Assembly: GCF_001424185.1 (NCBI RefSeq)
Contig: NZ_LMOM01000065.1
Coordinates: 212,060-276,059 of the forward strand
Direction: 5' to 3'
DNA length: 64,000 bases
Source: Deinococcus sp. Leaf326
GTDB lineage: Bacteria; Deinococcota; Deinococci; Deinococcales; Deinococcaceae
The stretch's first letter is position 1. Each line of letters begins with the position of its first letter. Below, piece after piece: positions 15,939 to 27,480 of the stretch. The notes under the pieces are model-generated. The model was not told where the DNA came from, ran no database searches, and worked only from the letters and a program-made list of their open reading frames with translations. The position numbers and the translations under genes are program-made.

Positions 15939-16600
15939 CCCTGCGCCTCCCCCCCCAGACATGGCGCACGGCCGCGCTGGGGGCACTGTGGGTGCAGGTC
16001 GCCGCGCTGCTCTTCACAGCCGCCTACGCGCTGTGGCGAGACCCGCGCGGCCCCGACGGCTGGCTGGGCGGTCTGGAGGCGCTGCTGGCCGCCCTGGCGC
16101 TGGCGTGGTGGACCGCGCTGCTGGGCCGGCTGCTGCGCGGCGAGACCATGGGTCCCGGCGACGGCGTCCGGCGCGCCCTGAATCTCACCTTTCCCTGGCT
16201 GACTGCCCTGAGGCTGGCGCTGTGGGGCACGCTGGGACTGGGGCTGTTGGCCGGAATCGCGCCCGAGGCGAACCCGGTGGCCCTGACAGTCCTGATGACA
16301 GTGTGGTTCGGAGCAATCCTCAGCAGCAACGCCGTGTTCGGCACCCTGACCCGGCTCTCGGCCGAGCCCGGCGACCACCTGCTGCGGCGGCGCTTCCAGG
16401 ACTGGCTCAACCTCTCGGCGGCGCTGGCGGTCGGCATGACGGTCCTCAACGTGGTGCCCATCCGGGGCTTCTCGGGAACGCCCGAACTCGGCACGCAGCT
16501 CGTGTACGGCGTGGGCGGCCTCCTCGACGTCCTGGCGACTGTCCTGGCCCTGCGCGCAGTGATGGCGACCGCGCCGGAAGGGACGGCGCCCAAAGCCTGA
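15935..16600 (+). CDS. Membrane protein of unknown function
   Basis: The 221-residue product starts with GTG inside the gatB stop (GTGA overlap), so it is translated as part of that operon. It has about six hydrophobic stretches, beginning with [19 protein letters not shown] and ending with [18 protein letters not shown]. It has no recognisable catalytic motif. The gatB linkage probably reflects operon packing rather than function. A G-C hairpin (16601-16624) follows immediately. Confidence 0.75.
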
Positions 16601-16624
16601 GCGGCCCTCCGGTGGGGGGGCCGC
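16601..16624 (+). terminator. GC hairpin after the gatB operon
   Basis: GCGGCCCTCC pairs with GGGGGGCCGC around a 4-base loop (GGTG). It has no T-run, so termination is only presumed. Confidence 0.4.
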
Positions 16625-16660
16625 CCTGTGGCGGGGGCCGCGCTATCCTGCACGGCAGTC

Positions 16661-17620
16661 ATGCATTCTCCTTCCTCTTCGGCCGCGCCCCTGGTGGCCC
16701 TGGGCGACCTCGCCTGGGACGTGCTCGCCAAACCCGACACCATGCTGCTGCCCGGCGGAGACACCACTGGGCGGCTGGAGCTGCTGGGCGGCGGCAGCGC
16801 GGCCAACCTCGCGGTGTGGGCGCGGCGCACCGGCCACCCGGCCGCCTTCGTGGGCAAGGTGGGACGCGACCGCTTCGGCGAACTGGCGACCGCCGAGCTT
16901 CAGGCCGAGGACGTGCACACCGCCCTGGTCCTTAGTGACGAGCACCCGACCGGCGTGATCCTGGCGCTGATTGACCGCCGGGGCCAGCGCGCCATGCTCA
17001 CCGGACAGGGCGCCGACTGGGAACTGCGGCCCGAGGAACTGCCCGGCGAGGTCATCTCGGGCGCGCGGCACCTGCATCTCACGGCCTGGAGCCTCTTCCG
17101 CGACCCGCCCCGCGCGGCGGCCCTGGCGGCGGCCCGGCTGGCCCAGGACGCCGGGGCCACCCTGAGCCTGGACCCCGGCAGCTTCCAGATGATCCAGCAG
17201 CTCGGGCGCGAGACCTTCCTGGCCGTGGTGGACGGCGTGCCCTTCGGCGTGCTGTTCCCCAACAAGGACGAGGCTCTGGCGATGAGTGGCGAGGCCACAC
17301 CCGAGGGCGCCCTGGTCTGGCTGCGCGCGCGTTATCCGGAGGCGCTCGTGGTCCTGAAGCTCGATGAGGACGGCGCCCTGCTCGAAGGGCCGGACACCCC
17401 GCGGACCCACGTCCCGGCCACGCGCGACGAGCTCGTGGACGCGACCGGCGCCGGAGACGCGTTCGGCGGCGCCTTCCTGGCCGAGTGGCTGGCCCACGGC
17501 GACGCGGTGCGGGCCGCGCGCCGGGCGGTACAGGTGGGCGGCTGGGTGGTGTCGCGTTTCGGGGCGAGGCCCCCTGCCGACGCCGCTCTGCGCGAGCGGC
17601 TCGCGGCGGTGGAGGCGTGA
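16661..17620 (+). CDS. PfkB-family carbohydrate kinase
   Basis: The 319-residue cytoplasmic sugar or nucleoside kinase belongs to the ribokinase/PfkB fold. PfkB signature 1 is [16 protein letters not shown] near residue 45 and signature 2, with the catalytic Asp, is [17 protein letters not shown] near residue 263. The substrate could be a sugar, fructose 1-phosphate-like compound or nucleoside; the sequence does not decide. The ATG at 16661 follows a TATCCT box by 11 bases. Its stop overlaps the GTG start of mltG (GTGA), so the two are coupled. Confidence 0.9.
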   Translation: MHSPSSSAAPLVALGDLAWDVLAKPDTMLLPGGDTTGRLELLGGGSAANLAVWARRTGHPAAFVGKVGRDRFGELATAELQAEDVHTALVLSDEHPTGVILALIDRRGQRAMLTGQGADWELRPEELPGEVISGARHLHLTAWSLFRDPPRAAALAAARLAQDAGATLSLDPGSFQMIQQLGRETFLAVVDGVPFGVLFPNKDEALAMSGEATPEGALVWLRARYPEALVVLKLDEDGALLEGPDTPRTHVPATRDELVDATGAGDAFGGAFLAEWLAHGDAVRAARRAVQVGGWVVSRFGARPPADAALRERLAAVEA

Positions 17621-18645
17621 GCCGTCTGGGCCGCCGGGGCACCCCGGCCTGGGTCAAGGTGCTGCTCGCCCTGTTCGTACTGCTCATCATCGCGGCGGCC
17701 GCGGCCTTTTTCTACGCGCGCAGCCTGCTGGGGCCGGCGGGCGGCGCGGCGTACACGCTGGAGGTCAAACCCGGCGACACGGTGGGGGCGGTCGCCCGCA
17801 AGCTCGAAGCCCAGGGCATCGTGAAAAACGCCCGGGTGCTGCGGCTGGTCATGGACCGCAACGGCACGGCCGGCAGCCTGAAAGAAGGCCTGTACGAACT
17901 GAACGGCCAGATGAGCGTGCAGGCGGTCGCCGAGAAACTGGCCGGCCCGGCCCTCATTCCGACCGTGGACGTGACTATTCCCGAGGGCCGGCGCCTCAAG
18001 GACCTGCCGGCCATCTTCGAGAAGGCGGGCTTCAGCGCGCAGGGCATCCGCGCGGCGCTGAACGACGCTTCCCTGAGCGAGTACGCCAGCGGCAAGCAGA
18101 AGAACCTCGAAGGCTTCGTATTCCCGGCGACCTACGAGTTCCGGCCCGCTGAGGCGCCCAAGGAGATCGTCGAGGAGATGGTGGGGCGCATGAACACCGA
18201 GTTCACGCCTGCCAACGTCGCCAAGGCCAAGGCCCTGAACCTGAGCGTGCGCGACTGGGTCATCCTGGCGAGCATGGTGCAGGCCGAGGCCGCGAACGAC
18301 GGCGAGATGCCGGTCATTGCGGGCGTGTTCGTCAACCGCCTGCGCGACGGTATCGCTCTGGGCAGCGACCCCACCGTGGCCTACGGTCTGGGCAAGGACC
18401 TGCCGGACCTCGACCGCAGCGCCGGAGACTTCACGAAGGACACGCCCTACAGCACCTACACGCGCATGGGCCTGCCCGCCGGACCGATCAACAACCCCGG
18501 CCAGGCGGCGCTTCTGAGTGTCATCAACCCCAAACGCACCATGAACGACGGCCGCGACGCGCTGTACTTCCTGCACGCGGGCGGCAAGATCTACGTGAAC
18601 CACACCTACGCCGAGCACCTGAGCGACAACGCCCGCTACCGCTGA
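17617..18645 (+). CDS. mltG: Endolytic murein transglycosylase MltG (YceG-like)
   Basis: The enzyme cleaves nascent glycan strands and so sets peptidoglycan chain length. From the GTG at 17617 the product has 342 residues: a cytoplasmic tip, one membrane anchor ([19 protein letters not shown]), a LysM-like region ([16 protein letters not shown]) and the catalytic domain. The active-site region is [29 protein letters not shown]. coli MltG has Glu at both positions of VEKET; here the first is Gln and the second Glu is kept. Downstream [28 protein letters not shown] and YFLHAGG are conserved. It overlaps the PfkB gene. Confidence 0.93.
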   Translation: MSRLGRRGTPAWVKVLLALFVLLIIAAAAAFFYARSLLGPAGGAAYTLEVKPGDTVGAVARKLEAQGIVKNARVLRLVMDRNGTAGSLKEGLYELNGQMSVQAVAEKLAGPALIPTVDVTIPEGRRLKDLPAIFEKAGFSAQGIRAALNDASLSEYASGKQKNLEGFVFPATYEFRPAEAPKEIVEEMVGRMNTEFTPANVAKAKALNLSVRDWVILASMVQAEAANDGEMPVIAGVFVNRLRDGIALGSDPTVAYGLGKDLPDLDRSAGDFTKDTPYSTYTRMGLPAGPINNPGQAALLSVINPKRTMNDGRDALYFLHAGGKIYVNHTYAEHLSDNARYR

Positions 18646-18674
18646 GGTCGTCGGCGCACTGGGCCGCCGCGCGG

Positions 18675-18713
18675 TAGACTCGCCCTCTCGGCGCCCCCCA
18701 CGTGTGTGGGCGC
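18675..18713 (+). promoter_or_regulatory. yebC promoter and leader hairpin
   Basis: A TAGACT -10 (18675-18680) lies about 60 bases before yebC. The predicted leader contains a GCGCCC/GGGCGC hairpin, then a GGACAGGAG ribosome site. This gene therefore has a structured leader, unlike many neighbours. Confidence 0.5.
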
Positions 18714-18740
18714 ACATTTACGGACAGGAGAACACAGAAC

Positions 18741-19475
<735 letters not shown>

Positions 19476-19505
19476 GCCCTCATCCGGCCTGAACCTCCCC
19501 TTGAT

Positions 19506-19531
19506 CCGCCCGGCCACCGCGTGCCGGGCGG
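19506..19531 (+). terminator. Terminator after yebC
   Basis: CCGCCCGGC and GCCGGGCGG form a perfect 9-bp stem around an 8-base loop, about 30 bases past the yebC stop. Confidence 0.65.
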
Positions 19532-19544
19532 TCTACTTTGGGCC

Positions 19545-19901
19545 ATGGCGTACCAGGGACAGCTTCCAGGCGGCGTGACCGTGACCATCGAGCAGCGCGG
19601 CGACCAGACGCAGGTAAGTGTGGAGCGCGGCAGCCAGCGCCAGGGCGGCGGCCGCACGACCGGCCCGTGGCAGGACGCTCCCAGGCTCTGGCAGACCGGA
19701 GAGGGAGGCGTCGTCGAAATCAGCGGTGCCCAGAAGAGCTGGCTACGGGTGACGGACGGCAGCGCGCAGTCGTTACACGCTGCCCCCAACCTTCAGGACG
19801 CGCAGGCAGTGGCCCTGACTGAGGTGAAAGACGGGGAGGGTCAGCCCGAGATGAAACCTATGGAGCCAATGAAACCCATGACGCCGATGGGCGAGGACTG
19901 A
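19545..19901 (+). CDS. Small hypothetical protein
   Basis: The 118-residue product has no signal peptide or membrane segment. It begins MAYQGQLPGGVTVTIEQRGD, is polar and probably beta-rich, and ends in a low-complexity tail of Met-Pro-Lys/Glu units (MKPMEPMKPMTPMGED). A TACTTT box lies 5 bases before the ATG, supporting this start. It converges on the amidohydrolase gene, 19 bases away. I do not recognise the family. Confidence 0.6.
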   Translation: MAYQGQLPGGVTVTIEQRGDQTQVSVERGSQRQGGGRTTGPWQDAPRLWQTGEGGVVEISGAQKSWLRVTDGSAQSLHAAPNLQDAQAVALTEVKDGEGQPEMKPMEPMKPMTPMGED

Positions 19902-19920
19902 GCGACCCCCAGGCTCCGCA

Positions 19921-21420
19921 CTACAGCACCAGCGCCCGCGCGTTGCCGCCCACGCGGTCCCAGAGGGTGAAGGCGGCCCGCGCGCCCGGCCGGATGACGC
20001 CCTCGTCGTCCCAGCCCGCGGCCAGAGCGGGGCCACGCGTGTGCGCCCACAGCACGTCGTCCAGGGTCAGGGCCTCGGCGGGGGCCAGGGACCGGCCGTC
20101 GTCCCCCACGCGGGTCAGGGCGGCGGCGAAGTTGGCGCGGTACTCGGGGGGCGCGACCGGGGCGTCGCTGCCGAACGCCAGAACCGCGCCCGCAGCCTTC
20201 AGCGAGCGGAAGGGGTAGCTCGTCTCCGTCAGGTGCGGCAGCAGCGCGCGGATCATGCCGGCGTCGGCCTGGAGGTGGATAGGCTGCACGCTGGCGGTCA
20301 GGCCCCGGAACCGGGCGATGTCCTCCGGACGCAGGTGCTGGGCGTGCTCGACGCGTAGGCGAATGCCCCGCGCTTCGGCGTCGGCGCGCAGGTCGTCGTA
20401 GGCGTTGAGCACCTCGGTGTTCGCCCGGTCCCCGATGGCGTGCGTGACGGGCGTGAGGCCCAGGGCGAGCGCCTCGCGCCCCACCTCGCGGATGAGGTCC
20501 GGGTGGTCGAGCGCGATCCCGGTGCCCGAGCCGTCGGCGAAGCCCGGCGCGTGCAGCCACGCCGTGCGGCTGCCCAGAGCTCCGTCGGCGAAGAACTTCA
20601 CGCCGCCCCACTGGAACAGTCCGCCGGGGTTCCGGGTCAGCCCCAAGTCGCGCGCCAGCCCCAGGCGGTCATGCGGCAGGCAGGCCCACACCCGCAGCGG
20701 CAGCTCGCCGCGCGCCGCCAGCGTCTGCAGGGCGCGCGGGGCCTCGGGCGACTCGAAGGCCATCGTGTGCGTACTGACGTAGCCGCGCGCCGCGAGGTCC
20801 CCGGCCCCCGCCCGCGCCGCCGCGAGGTACTGCGCCGGAGTGGGCTCAGGGATCACGCGGGCCACGAGGTCGGTGGCGTTTTCCTGAAGGCAGCCGAGCG
20901 GACGCACGACGTGACCGCCCTCGGGATCGGGGGTCGCGTCCGTCACGCCCGCGCGGCGCAGCGCCTCGCTGTTGACCCAGAGCATGTGCAGGTCGCGCGA
21001 GTACAACGCGACCGGGTGATGCGGGCTGAATTCGTCGAGCTGCGCGGCGGTCGGGTAGGTGGTCAGGCCCAGTTCGGACAGGAGGAAGCCGCCCCCCACG
21101 ATCCACTCGCCGCGCGGGGTGTTCAGGGCACGCTGCCCCACCTTGGCCTGAACCTCGCCCAGGCTGGCCGCCCCGTGCAGACTGAGTTCGGCCAGCGAGA
21201 ACCCGTACTTGACGAGGTGCGTATGCGCGTCCGATAGCCCCGGCGTCAGGATCAGGTCGCGCCAGTCCTCGACCTCGGCGCCGGGTGCTAGGGCACGCAC
21301 CTCGTCGCGCGAACCGGTCGCCAGCACCCGGCCGCCTCCCACCAGCACGGCCTCGGCGTGGGGCCGAGCCTCGTCGAGGGTCAGGGTACGGGCAAGAAGC
21401 AGCGTCAGGGGCGCGGACAT
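19921..21420 (-). CDS. Amidohydrolase family 3 protein (YtcJ-like)
   Basis: The 499-residue metal-dependent hydrolase of the amidohydrolase superfamily has the expected motifs in order: [15 protein letters not shown] (metal His-x-His), [15 protein letters not shown] (carboxylated-Lys region and ADG), [17 protein letters not shown] (metal His), RVEHAQHL and [13 protein letters not shown] (metal Asp). The N- and C-terminal parts form the small beta-sandwich. The natural substrate is unknown. The ATG at 21420 lies 9 bases after a TACGCT box on the minus strand. It is divergent from the response-regulator gene with only 57 bases between the starts. A longer upstream frame crosses that gene and is not real. 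Confidence 0.88.
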   Translation of the reverse strand: MSAPLTLLLARTLTLDEARPHAEAVLVGGGRVLATGSRDEVRALAPGAEVEDWRDLILTPGLSDAHTHLVKYGFSLAELSLHGAASLGEVQAKVGQRALNTPRGEWIVGGGFLLSELGLTTYPTAAQLDEFSPHHPVALYSRDLHMLWVNSEALRRAGVTDATPDPEGGHVVRPLGCLQENATDLVARVIPEPTPAQYLAAARAGAGDLAARGYVSTHTMAFESPEAPRALQTLAARGELPLRVWACLPHDRLGLARDLGLTRNPGGLFQWGGVKFFADGALGSRTAWLHAPGFADGSGTGIALDHPDLIREVGREALALGLTPVTHAIGDRANTEVLNAYDDLRADAEARGIRLRVEHAQHLRPEDIARFRGLTASVQPIHLQADAGMIRALLPHLTETSYPFRSLKAAGAVLAFGSDAPVAPPEYRANFAAALTRVGDDGRSLAPAEALTLDDVLWAHTRGPALAAGWDDEGVIRPGARAAFTLWDRVGGNARALVL

Positions 21421-21464
21421 ATGCCGTACAGCGTAAACCTTACGGAGAGCGGCGAGCAGACTGT

Positions 21465-21470
21465 TAGACT
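21465..21470 (+). promoter_or_regulatory. -10 box of the REC-BTAD regulator gene, leaderless layout
   Basis: TAGACT ends 7 bases before the ATG at 21478. A divergent TACGCT box for the amidohydrolase lies at 21430-21435, so both promoters are packed into 57 bases. Confidence 0.55.
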
Positions 21471-21477
21471 GCCTCCC

Positions 21478-22512
<1,035 letters not shown>

Positions 22513-22586
22513 GCCCCTGGAGCGCCACTTCTCCGGTGCGCCATCCGGCCTATAGGCATCCCGGCGGCCTTCTGCTGTGCTGAGGT

Positions 22587-23054
22587 GTGCCCTTGATCAT
22601 CCGTGAGGCCCAGCCCAGCGACTGGGAAGCGTTCCTCTCCCTGTACGGCGGTGACCCACCGACAAGTCCCGAGGCGGCCTTGGGCCGGTTTCGGCGCAAG
22701 CTCGCCTCCGAACTGGAATGCGTGCTTGTCGCCGAGGAACATCGGCCAGGCGCCGAACCCCGCCTTGTCGGCCTCGCCCTCGCGCACCAGTGGGACGAGT
22801 ACCTGATGTCGGGCCAGCGGCAACTGCGATTCTCGGCGCTGCGGGTCCACCCCGACCACCAGCGCCAGGGGGTCGGGCGCGCCCTGTTCGGCGGGATCGT
22901 GGCCTGGGCGAAGTCGAGAAACGCGACCTGGCTGGAATGGTACGCCAGCCCCAGCGCGGTGCCGTTCTATACCCGTCTGGGCTTTACGGGAACCCTATGT
23001 CCCGACCCCGAATATCCCTACTACGAGATCCGGTTTGGGGCGAAGGACGACTAG
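22587..23054 (+). CDS. GNAT-family N-acetyltransferase
   Basis: The 155-residue protein has the GNAT acetyl-CoA-binding motif [24 protein letters not shown] (motif A, Q/RxxGxG/A) and a C-terminal FYTRLGF segment (motif B). It acetylates an amine on an unknown small molecule or protein. The start is GTG at 22587; a TTG two codons on ([10 protein letters not shown]) is also possible. It lies between the regulator and alaS on the same strand, with gaps long enough for separate promoters. Confidence 0.85.
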   Translation: MPLIIREAQPSDWEAFLSLYGGDPPTSPEAALGRFRRKLASELECVLVAEEHRPGAEPRLVGLALAHQWDEYLMSGQRQLRFSALRVHPDHQRQGVGRALFGGIVAWAKSRNATWLEWYASPSAVPFYTRLGFTGTLCPDPEYPYYEIRFGAKDD

Positions 23055-23127
23055 CCCGGCGTGGCTGGCCCGGATCAGGCCAGAAGGCCGCCCTGGCAGC
23101 GCCGCTTTGGCTTGGGCCGGACCGCGC

Positions 23128-23133
23128 TAGACT
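23128..23133 (+). promoter_or_regulatory. -10 box of alaS, leaderless layout
   Basis: TAGACT ends 7 bases before the alaS ATG. A weak -35 candidate, TTTGGC (23106-23111), stands 16 bases upstream. Confidence 0.5.
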
Positions 23134-23140
23134 GCCAGTT

Positions 23141-25816
23141 ATGACCGCGCCGCTGTCCACCGCCGACATTCGCGAGAAGTTCTTGCAGTTCTTCGAGAGC
23201 AAAGGCCACCTGCGCCTGCCCTCGCACAGCACCGTCGCGCCCGATCCCACCACCCTCTTCACCGTGGCAGGCATGCAGCCTTTCAAAGAGCAGTTCATGG
23301 GCGCGGCCGCCAGCTTTCCCGGCTACGGCGATAGCAAGCGCGTGACCACCGCCCAGAAGTGCCTGCGGATCGGCGACATCGAGAACGTGGGCCGCACGCT
23401 GCGCCACTGCTCACTGCTGGAAATGCTGGGCAACTTCAGTTTCGGCGACTACTTCAAGCGCGAGGCGCTGACCTGGGCCTGGGAATTCCTGACCAGCCCC
23501 GAGTGGATGGGCCTGGACAAGTCGCGCCTGTACGCCACCATCTACCAGGACGACGAGGAAGCCTACGGCATCTGGACCGGGGAGAACGGCCTGAGCCCGG
23601 ACCACATTCTGCGGTTCGGGGCCGACGAGAACTTCTGGCCGGCCGACGCGCCCAAAGAAGGCCCCAACGGCCCCTGCGGCCCGTGCAGCGAGATCTTCTA
23701 CGACCGTGGCCCGGCCTACGGCGACGACACCTGGGCCGAGTACGCCGACACCCGCGAGAGCGCCCGCTTCCTGGAAATCTGGAACTGCGTGTTCCCGCAG
23801 TACGACCGCCAGGAGCCTCTGCCCGATGGCACGCCCGTTCTCAAGGACCTGCCCTTCAAGAACATCGACACCGGCATGGGCCTGGAGCGCATCGCCACCG
23901 TCGTGCAGGACGTGTATGACTTCTACAGCAACGACGTGTTCGCGCCCCTGATCGCCAAAGTGGCTGAACTGTCCGGCCAGCCCTACGAGGGACCGCAGAA
24001 CGTCTCGCACCGCGTGGTCGCCGAGCACATCCGCTCGGTGAGTATGGTCATCGCCGACGGTACCGCGCTGAGCAATACCGGGCGCGGCTACACCGCCCGC
24101 AAGATCTTGCGCCGCGCCAGCCGCCACGCCTACCTGCTGGGCCTGCGCGAGCCGGCGCTGCATACCCTCGTGCCCATCGTGGTCGAGAAGATGGGAGGTG
24201 CCTACCCCGAACTGCGCGAGAACGCAGCGCGCGTGGAAGCGGCCGTGAAGGCCGAGGAGGAGCGCTTTCTCAAGACGCTCGAAGGAGGTATCCAGCGCCT
24301 CGGTAGCCTGCTGGGCACGATGGAGCAGGGAACGACCCTCAGCGGCGAGGACGCCTTTGTGCTGTACGACACCTACGGCTTCCCAGTAGACCTGACCAAG
24401 GAAATCGCCGAGGAGTGCGGCATCACTGTGGACGAGGCGGGTTATGCCGAGAGCCTGGAAAAGGCCCAGGAAACCGCGCGGGCGGGCAGCAAGTACGGCA
24501 AGTCCGAGCTGTTCGGCGGTAACCAGAGCGCCTTCGACGGCCTCTCCCCTACCCAGTTCGTCGGCTACGACGAGCTTGACACGCAGGCCGAGGTCCTGGC
24601 CGTGGTCGGCGCCGGCGAACGCCTGGACACGCTGGCGGCGGGCAGCGAGGCGACCGTGGTGCTCTCCCGCACGCCCTTCTACGGCGAAGGCGGCGGCGAG
24701 GTGGGCGACACCGGGCGCCTGGAGTGGGACGGCGGCGCGGCCGTCGTGCGCGACACCCGGAAGACCCCCCAGGGCGTGTTCCTCCACGACGTGATGGTCG
24801 AGGCGGGCGAGCTGCGCGGGGGCACACAGGTGCGCGCCGTGGTGTCGGGCGAGCGCCAGGCCACCGAGCGCCACCACACCGCCACGCACCTGCTGCACGC
24901 AGCGCTGCGGGCCGTGCTGGGGAGCGGCGTGCGGCAGGCCGGCTCGCTGGTCGCGCCGGACCGCCTGCGCTTCGACTTCTCGCACGGGGCCGCCCTGAGC
25001 ACCGGCGAGATCGCCAGCGTCGAGACGCTGGTGAGCCGCTGGATCAGCGCCAACTTCCCCGTGAGCTGGCAGGAGATGCCCATCGCCGACGCCCGTGCGG
25101 CGGGGGCCACGGCCCTGTTCGGCGAAAAGTATGGCGACACCGTGCGTGTGGTGTCGGTAGGCGGCGACGTGAGCTACGAGGGCCACGCGGTCTCCAGCAT
25201 GGAGCTGTGCGGCGGCGCGCACGTGAACCGCACCGGCGACATTGGCGCGTTCGTGATCCTCAGTGACGAGAACGTGGCCGCCGGAGTGCGACGCATCGAG
25301 GCGCTGGCGGGCGAGGCCGCGACCGCGTGGCTGCGCGAGCGCCTGAACAGCGCCGCGCGGGTGGCCGGAATGCTCAACACCAGCCCCGACGGCCTCGAAG
25401 GTCGCGTCTCGGGTCTCCAGGCCGGGCTCAAGGCAGCCGAGAAGGAAGCGGTGGCCCTGCGCCGCCAGCTTGCCGAGGCCCAGATGGGCGGGGGCGGCGC
25501 GGCAGCCCAGACGCGCGAACTCGGCGGATTTCAGGTTGCGGCGCTGAGGCTTTCAGGCGTGGAGGCGAGCGAACTGCGCGGCGCGGCCGACAAGCTGCTC
25601 GACACCAGCGGCGCCGACATCGTCGTGCTCGCCACCGACAAGGGACTGGTCGTCAAGGCCACCAGGGCGGCTGTGGGTCGCGGCGCGCACGCCGGACAGC
25701 TCATCGGCAAGCTGGCAGCCGCAGGCGGCGGCAAGGGCGGCGGCCGCCCGGACATGGCGCAGGCGGGCATCACCGACGCCGACGCGGCCCTGGGTGCCCT
25801 CGATACGGCGTTCTGA
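23141..25816 (+). CDS. alaS: Alanyl-tRNA synthetase
   Basis: The enzyme charges tRNA(Ala). The 891-residue protein contains the class II catalytic core (motif 1 around PDPTTLFTVAGMQPFK; NGPCGPCSEIFYDRG; motif 3 GMGLERIATVVQ), the tRNA-recognition helices, and the editing domain with the zinc ligands HHTATH and CGGAHVNRTGD. The C-Ala domain ends in the glycine-rich GGKGGGRPDMAQAG. Length is normal. The start at 23141 (MTAPLSTADIREKFLQFF) matches family starts; the frame continues upstream through the GNAT gene only by chance. A good terminator follows. Confidence 0.98.
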   Translation: MTAPLSTADIREKFLQFFESKGHLRLPSHSTVAPDPTTLFTVAGMQPFKEQFMGAAASFPGYGDSKRVTTAQKCLRIGDIENVGRTLRHCSLLEMLGNFSFGDYFKREALTWAWEFLTSPEWMGLDKSRLYATIYQDDEEAYGIWTGENGLSPDHILRFGADENFWPADAPKEGPNGPCGPCSEIFYDRGPAYGDDTWAEYADTRESARFLEIWNCVFPQYDRQEPLPDGTPVLKDLPFKNIDTGMGLERIATVVQDVYDFYSNDVFAPLIAKVAELSGQPYEGPQNVSHRVVAEHIRSVSMVIADGTALSNTGRGYTARKILRRASRHAYLLGLREPALHTLVPIVVEKMGGAYPELRENAARVEAAVKAEEERFLKTLEGGIQRLGSLLGTMEQGTTLSGEDAFVLYDTYGFPVDLTKEIAEECGITVDEAGYAESLEKAQETARAGSKYGKSELFGGNQSAFDGLSPTQFVGYDELDTQAEVLAVVGAGERLDTLAAGSEATVVLSRTPFYGEGGGEVGDTGRLEWDGGAAVVRDTRKTPQGVFLHDVMVEAGELRGGTQVRAVVSGERQATERHHTATHLLHAALRAVLGSGVRQAGSLVAPDRLRFDFSHGAALSTGEIASVETLVSRWISANFPVSWQEMPIADARAAGATALFGEKYGDTVRVVSVGGDVSYEGHAVSSMELCGGAHVNRTGDIGAFVILSDENVAAGVRRIEALAGEAATAWLRERLNSAARVAGMLNTSPDGLEGRVSGLQAGLKAAEKEAVALRRQLAEAQMGGGGAAAQTRELGGFQVAALRLSGVEASELRGAADKLLDTSGADIVVLATDKGLVVKATRAAVGRGAHAGQLIGKLAAAGGGKGGGRPDMAQAGITDADAALGALDTAF

Positions 25817-25832
25817 AGGCTTGAAGACAGCG

Positions 25833-25863
25833 GGCGGCGGGGCCAGGGCCTACGCCGCCTTTT
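25833..25863 (+). terminator. Rho-independent terminator after alaS
   Basis: GGCGGCG and CGCCGCC pair perfectly around a 13-base loop and are followed by TTTT. Confidence 0.75.
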
Positions 25864-25891
25864 GCGTGCGCCGGAGCGCTACCCTCCTGCC

Positions 25892-27268
25892 ATGACCCTG
25901 CTCCAGACCGTGCGGCACCTCGCGCCCTACCTCGAGTCCTGGCTGGAGTTCGGGCGCGACCATGCCGGGGTGCCCGGTGTGCAGGTCGCCGTGCGGGTGG
26001 GCACCGAGCTGGCGGCCTCCTTCGCGCTCGGGCAGGCGAACATCCGCACCGGCGAGCCTCTCACCACCCGGCACCTCTTCCGCATCGCCTCGCATTCCAA
26101 GTCCTTCACGGCGACGGCCATCTTCCAGCTGCTGGAGGCGGGGAAACTGCGGCTGGACGACCCGGCCGGCCACTGGATTCCCGGTCTGGCAGGCAGTCCC
26201 GCGGCGGCCTACACCGTGCGCGAACTGCTGGGGCACCAGTCGGGCATCAACCGCGACGGAGCCGACAGCGACTACTGGCAGCAGCTCGCCGCCTTTCCGG
26301 ACCGGGAGACGCTGCTGGACTTCTGCCGCGCCGAGGCGGTTTACAGCGCCAACGAGCACTTCAAATATTCGAACATGGGCTACGGCCTGCTGGGCCTGAT
26401 CGTCGAGGCGGCGAGCGGCCGGAGCTACGCCGACTACGTGGCCGCGCACCTTACCGGGCCGCTGGGCCTGGAGAACCTGGGGCCGGAGCTGCCTGCCGCG
26501 CGCGAAAGCGAACTGGCGACCGGCCACAGTGCCCGCCTCGCGGCCCGTGACGAGCGGCGGCCGCTGCCTTCCTCGGACACGCGGGCGCTGGCCGCCGCGA
26601 CCGGTTTCTACGGCACCGCCGAGGACCTCACCCACTTCTGGGCGGCGCACGCCTACGGCGAGGGCACCCTGCTCTCGGACGCCTCCAAACGCCTGATGGG
26701 CCGCGAGGAGACGCGACTGACCAAGCCCTTCCCGCGCGGCTACGGCCTGGGCCTGATCCTGACCGAGGTCGGCGGACGCACCCTGGTGGGGCACTCGGGC
26801 GGCTTTCCCGGCCATATCACGCAGTCGTGGCTTGACCCGCGCACGGGCCTAGCAGTGTCGGTCCTCAGCAACGCGCTGGGGGCTCCCTCGACCGATTGGG
26901 CGACCAATCTTGTGCGTCTCATTGATCTCGCGGAGCGCGCGCCACGCCGGGCGCAGACCGACGCACCCGGTGTGGCCCTGGAACGCTTTACCGGGCGCTA
27001 TGCGGGTCTGTGGGGCCTGACCGACCTTGTGGACCTGGGTGGGCAGCTGGTATCGCTGTATCCCGCCGGCGACCCGGACGCCAGCGTGTCCGAACTTACG
27101 GTGGTCGACGACCTGACCCTGCGGCCACAGCCAGAGGCCGGTTTCGGCGCAGTGGGCGAGCCCTTCCATTTTCAGCGGGGCGAGGACGGCAGAGTGCAGT
27201 CGTACCGCCAGGGCGGGGGCCGCGCGTGGCCGCTGGCCGATTACCGCGCTCTGCATGGCCTGGACTGA
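25892..27268 (+). CDS. Serine hydrolase of the beta-lactamase/class C PBP fold
   Basis: The 458-residue protein is a serine beta-lactamase-like hydrolase. It has the SxxK motif in IASHSKSFTATAIF (near residue 70), the YxN motif in FKYSNMGYGLLG (near residue 163) and an HSGGFPGH motif in place of KTG (near residue 310). Such proteins include esterases, D-aminopeptidases and Pab87-like peptidases; true beta-lactamase activity is not implied. A C-terminal domain of about 120 residues follows. No signal peptide is seen, so it is probably cytoplasmic. A TACCCT box sits 6 bases before the ATG. Confidence 0.87.
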   Translation: MTLLQTVRHLAPYLESWLEFGRDHAGVPGVQVAVRVGTELAASFALGQANIRTGEPLTTRHLFRIASHSKSFTATAIFQLLEAGKLRLDDPAGHWIPGLAGSPAAAYTVRELLGHQSGINRDGADSDYWQQLAAFPDRETLLDFCRAEAVYSANEHFKYSNMGYGLLGLIVEAASGRSYADYVAAHLTGPLGLENLGPELPAARESELATGHSARLAARDERRPLPSSDTRALAAATGFYGTAEDLTHFWAAHAYGEGTLLSDASKRLMGREETRLTKPFPRGYGLGLILTEVGGRTLVGHSGGFPGHITQSWLDPRTGLAVSVLSNALGAPSTDWATNLVRLIDLAERAPRRAQTDAPGVALERFTGRYAGLWGLTDLVDLGGQLVSLYPAGDPDASVSELTVVDDLTLRPQPEAGFGAVGEPFHFQRGEDGRVQSYRQGGGRAWPLADYRALHGLD

Positions 27269-27300
27269 GCAGCGGGGGCTGGGTTGCCAGGGGCGGACAA

Positions 27301-27363
27301 TAAAAAATCCGCCCTCTCGGACGGTGATGGGGAAACTATAGCGCGCTATGCAGGCGCAGTCAA
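27301..27363 (-). promoter_or_regulatory. Minus-strand promoter immediately followed by a terminator-like hairpin, copy 1
   Basis: On the minus strand a -35 TTGACT (27358-27363), a 17-base spacer and a -10 TATAGT (27335-27340) form a near-consensus sigma-70 promoter. About 10 bases past the -10 come CCGTCC, the loop GAGA and GGGCGG (27309-27324), then ATTTTTT. A transcript started here would be only about 25-30 nt. There is no tRNA or ORF between promoter and hairpin. A second unit of the same design lies about 180 bases away. Confidence 0.7.
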
Positions 27364-27480
27364 GCCGAATCTTCTGGGCCGCTCCGCGCTGTGTAACACG
27401 GAGAAACTTCAGCTCGCTTTTCCTCGGAGCTATGCGTCGCCGTCCCTGGAACCTCCCAAATCCAGACTCGAGCAGTACAC

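Noticed and set aside
27364..27480. Possible tRNA between the two minus-strand promoter units.
   Set aside because: No acceptor stem or T-loop (GGTTCGA) could be found on either strand.
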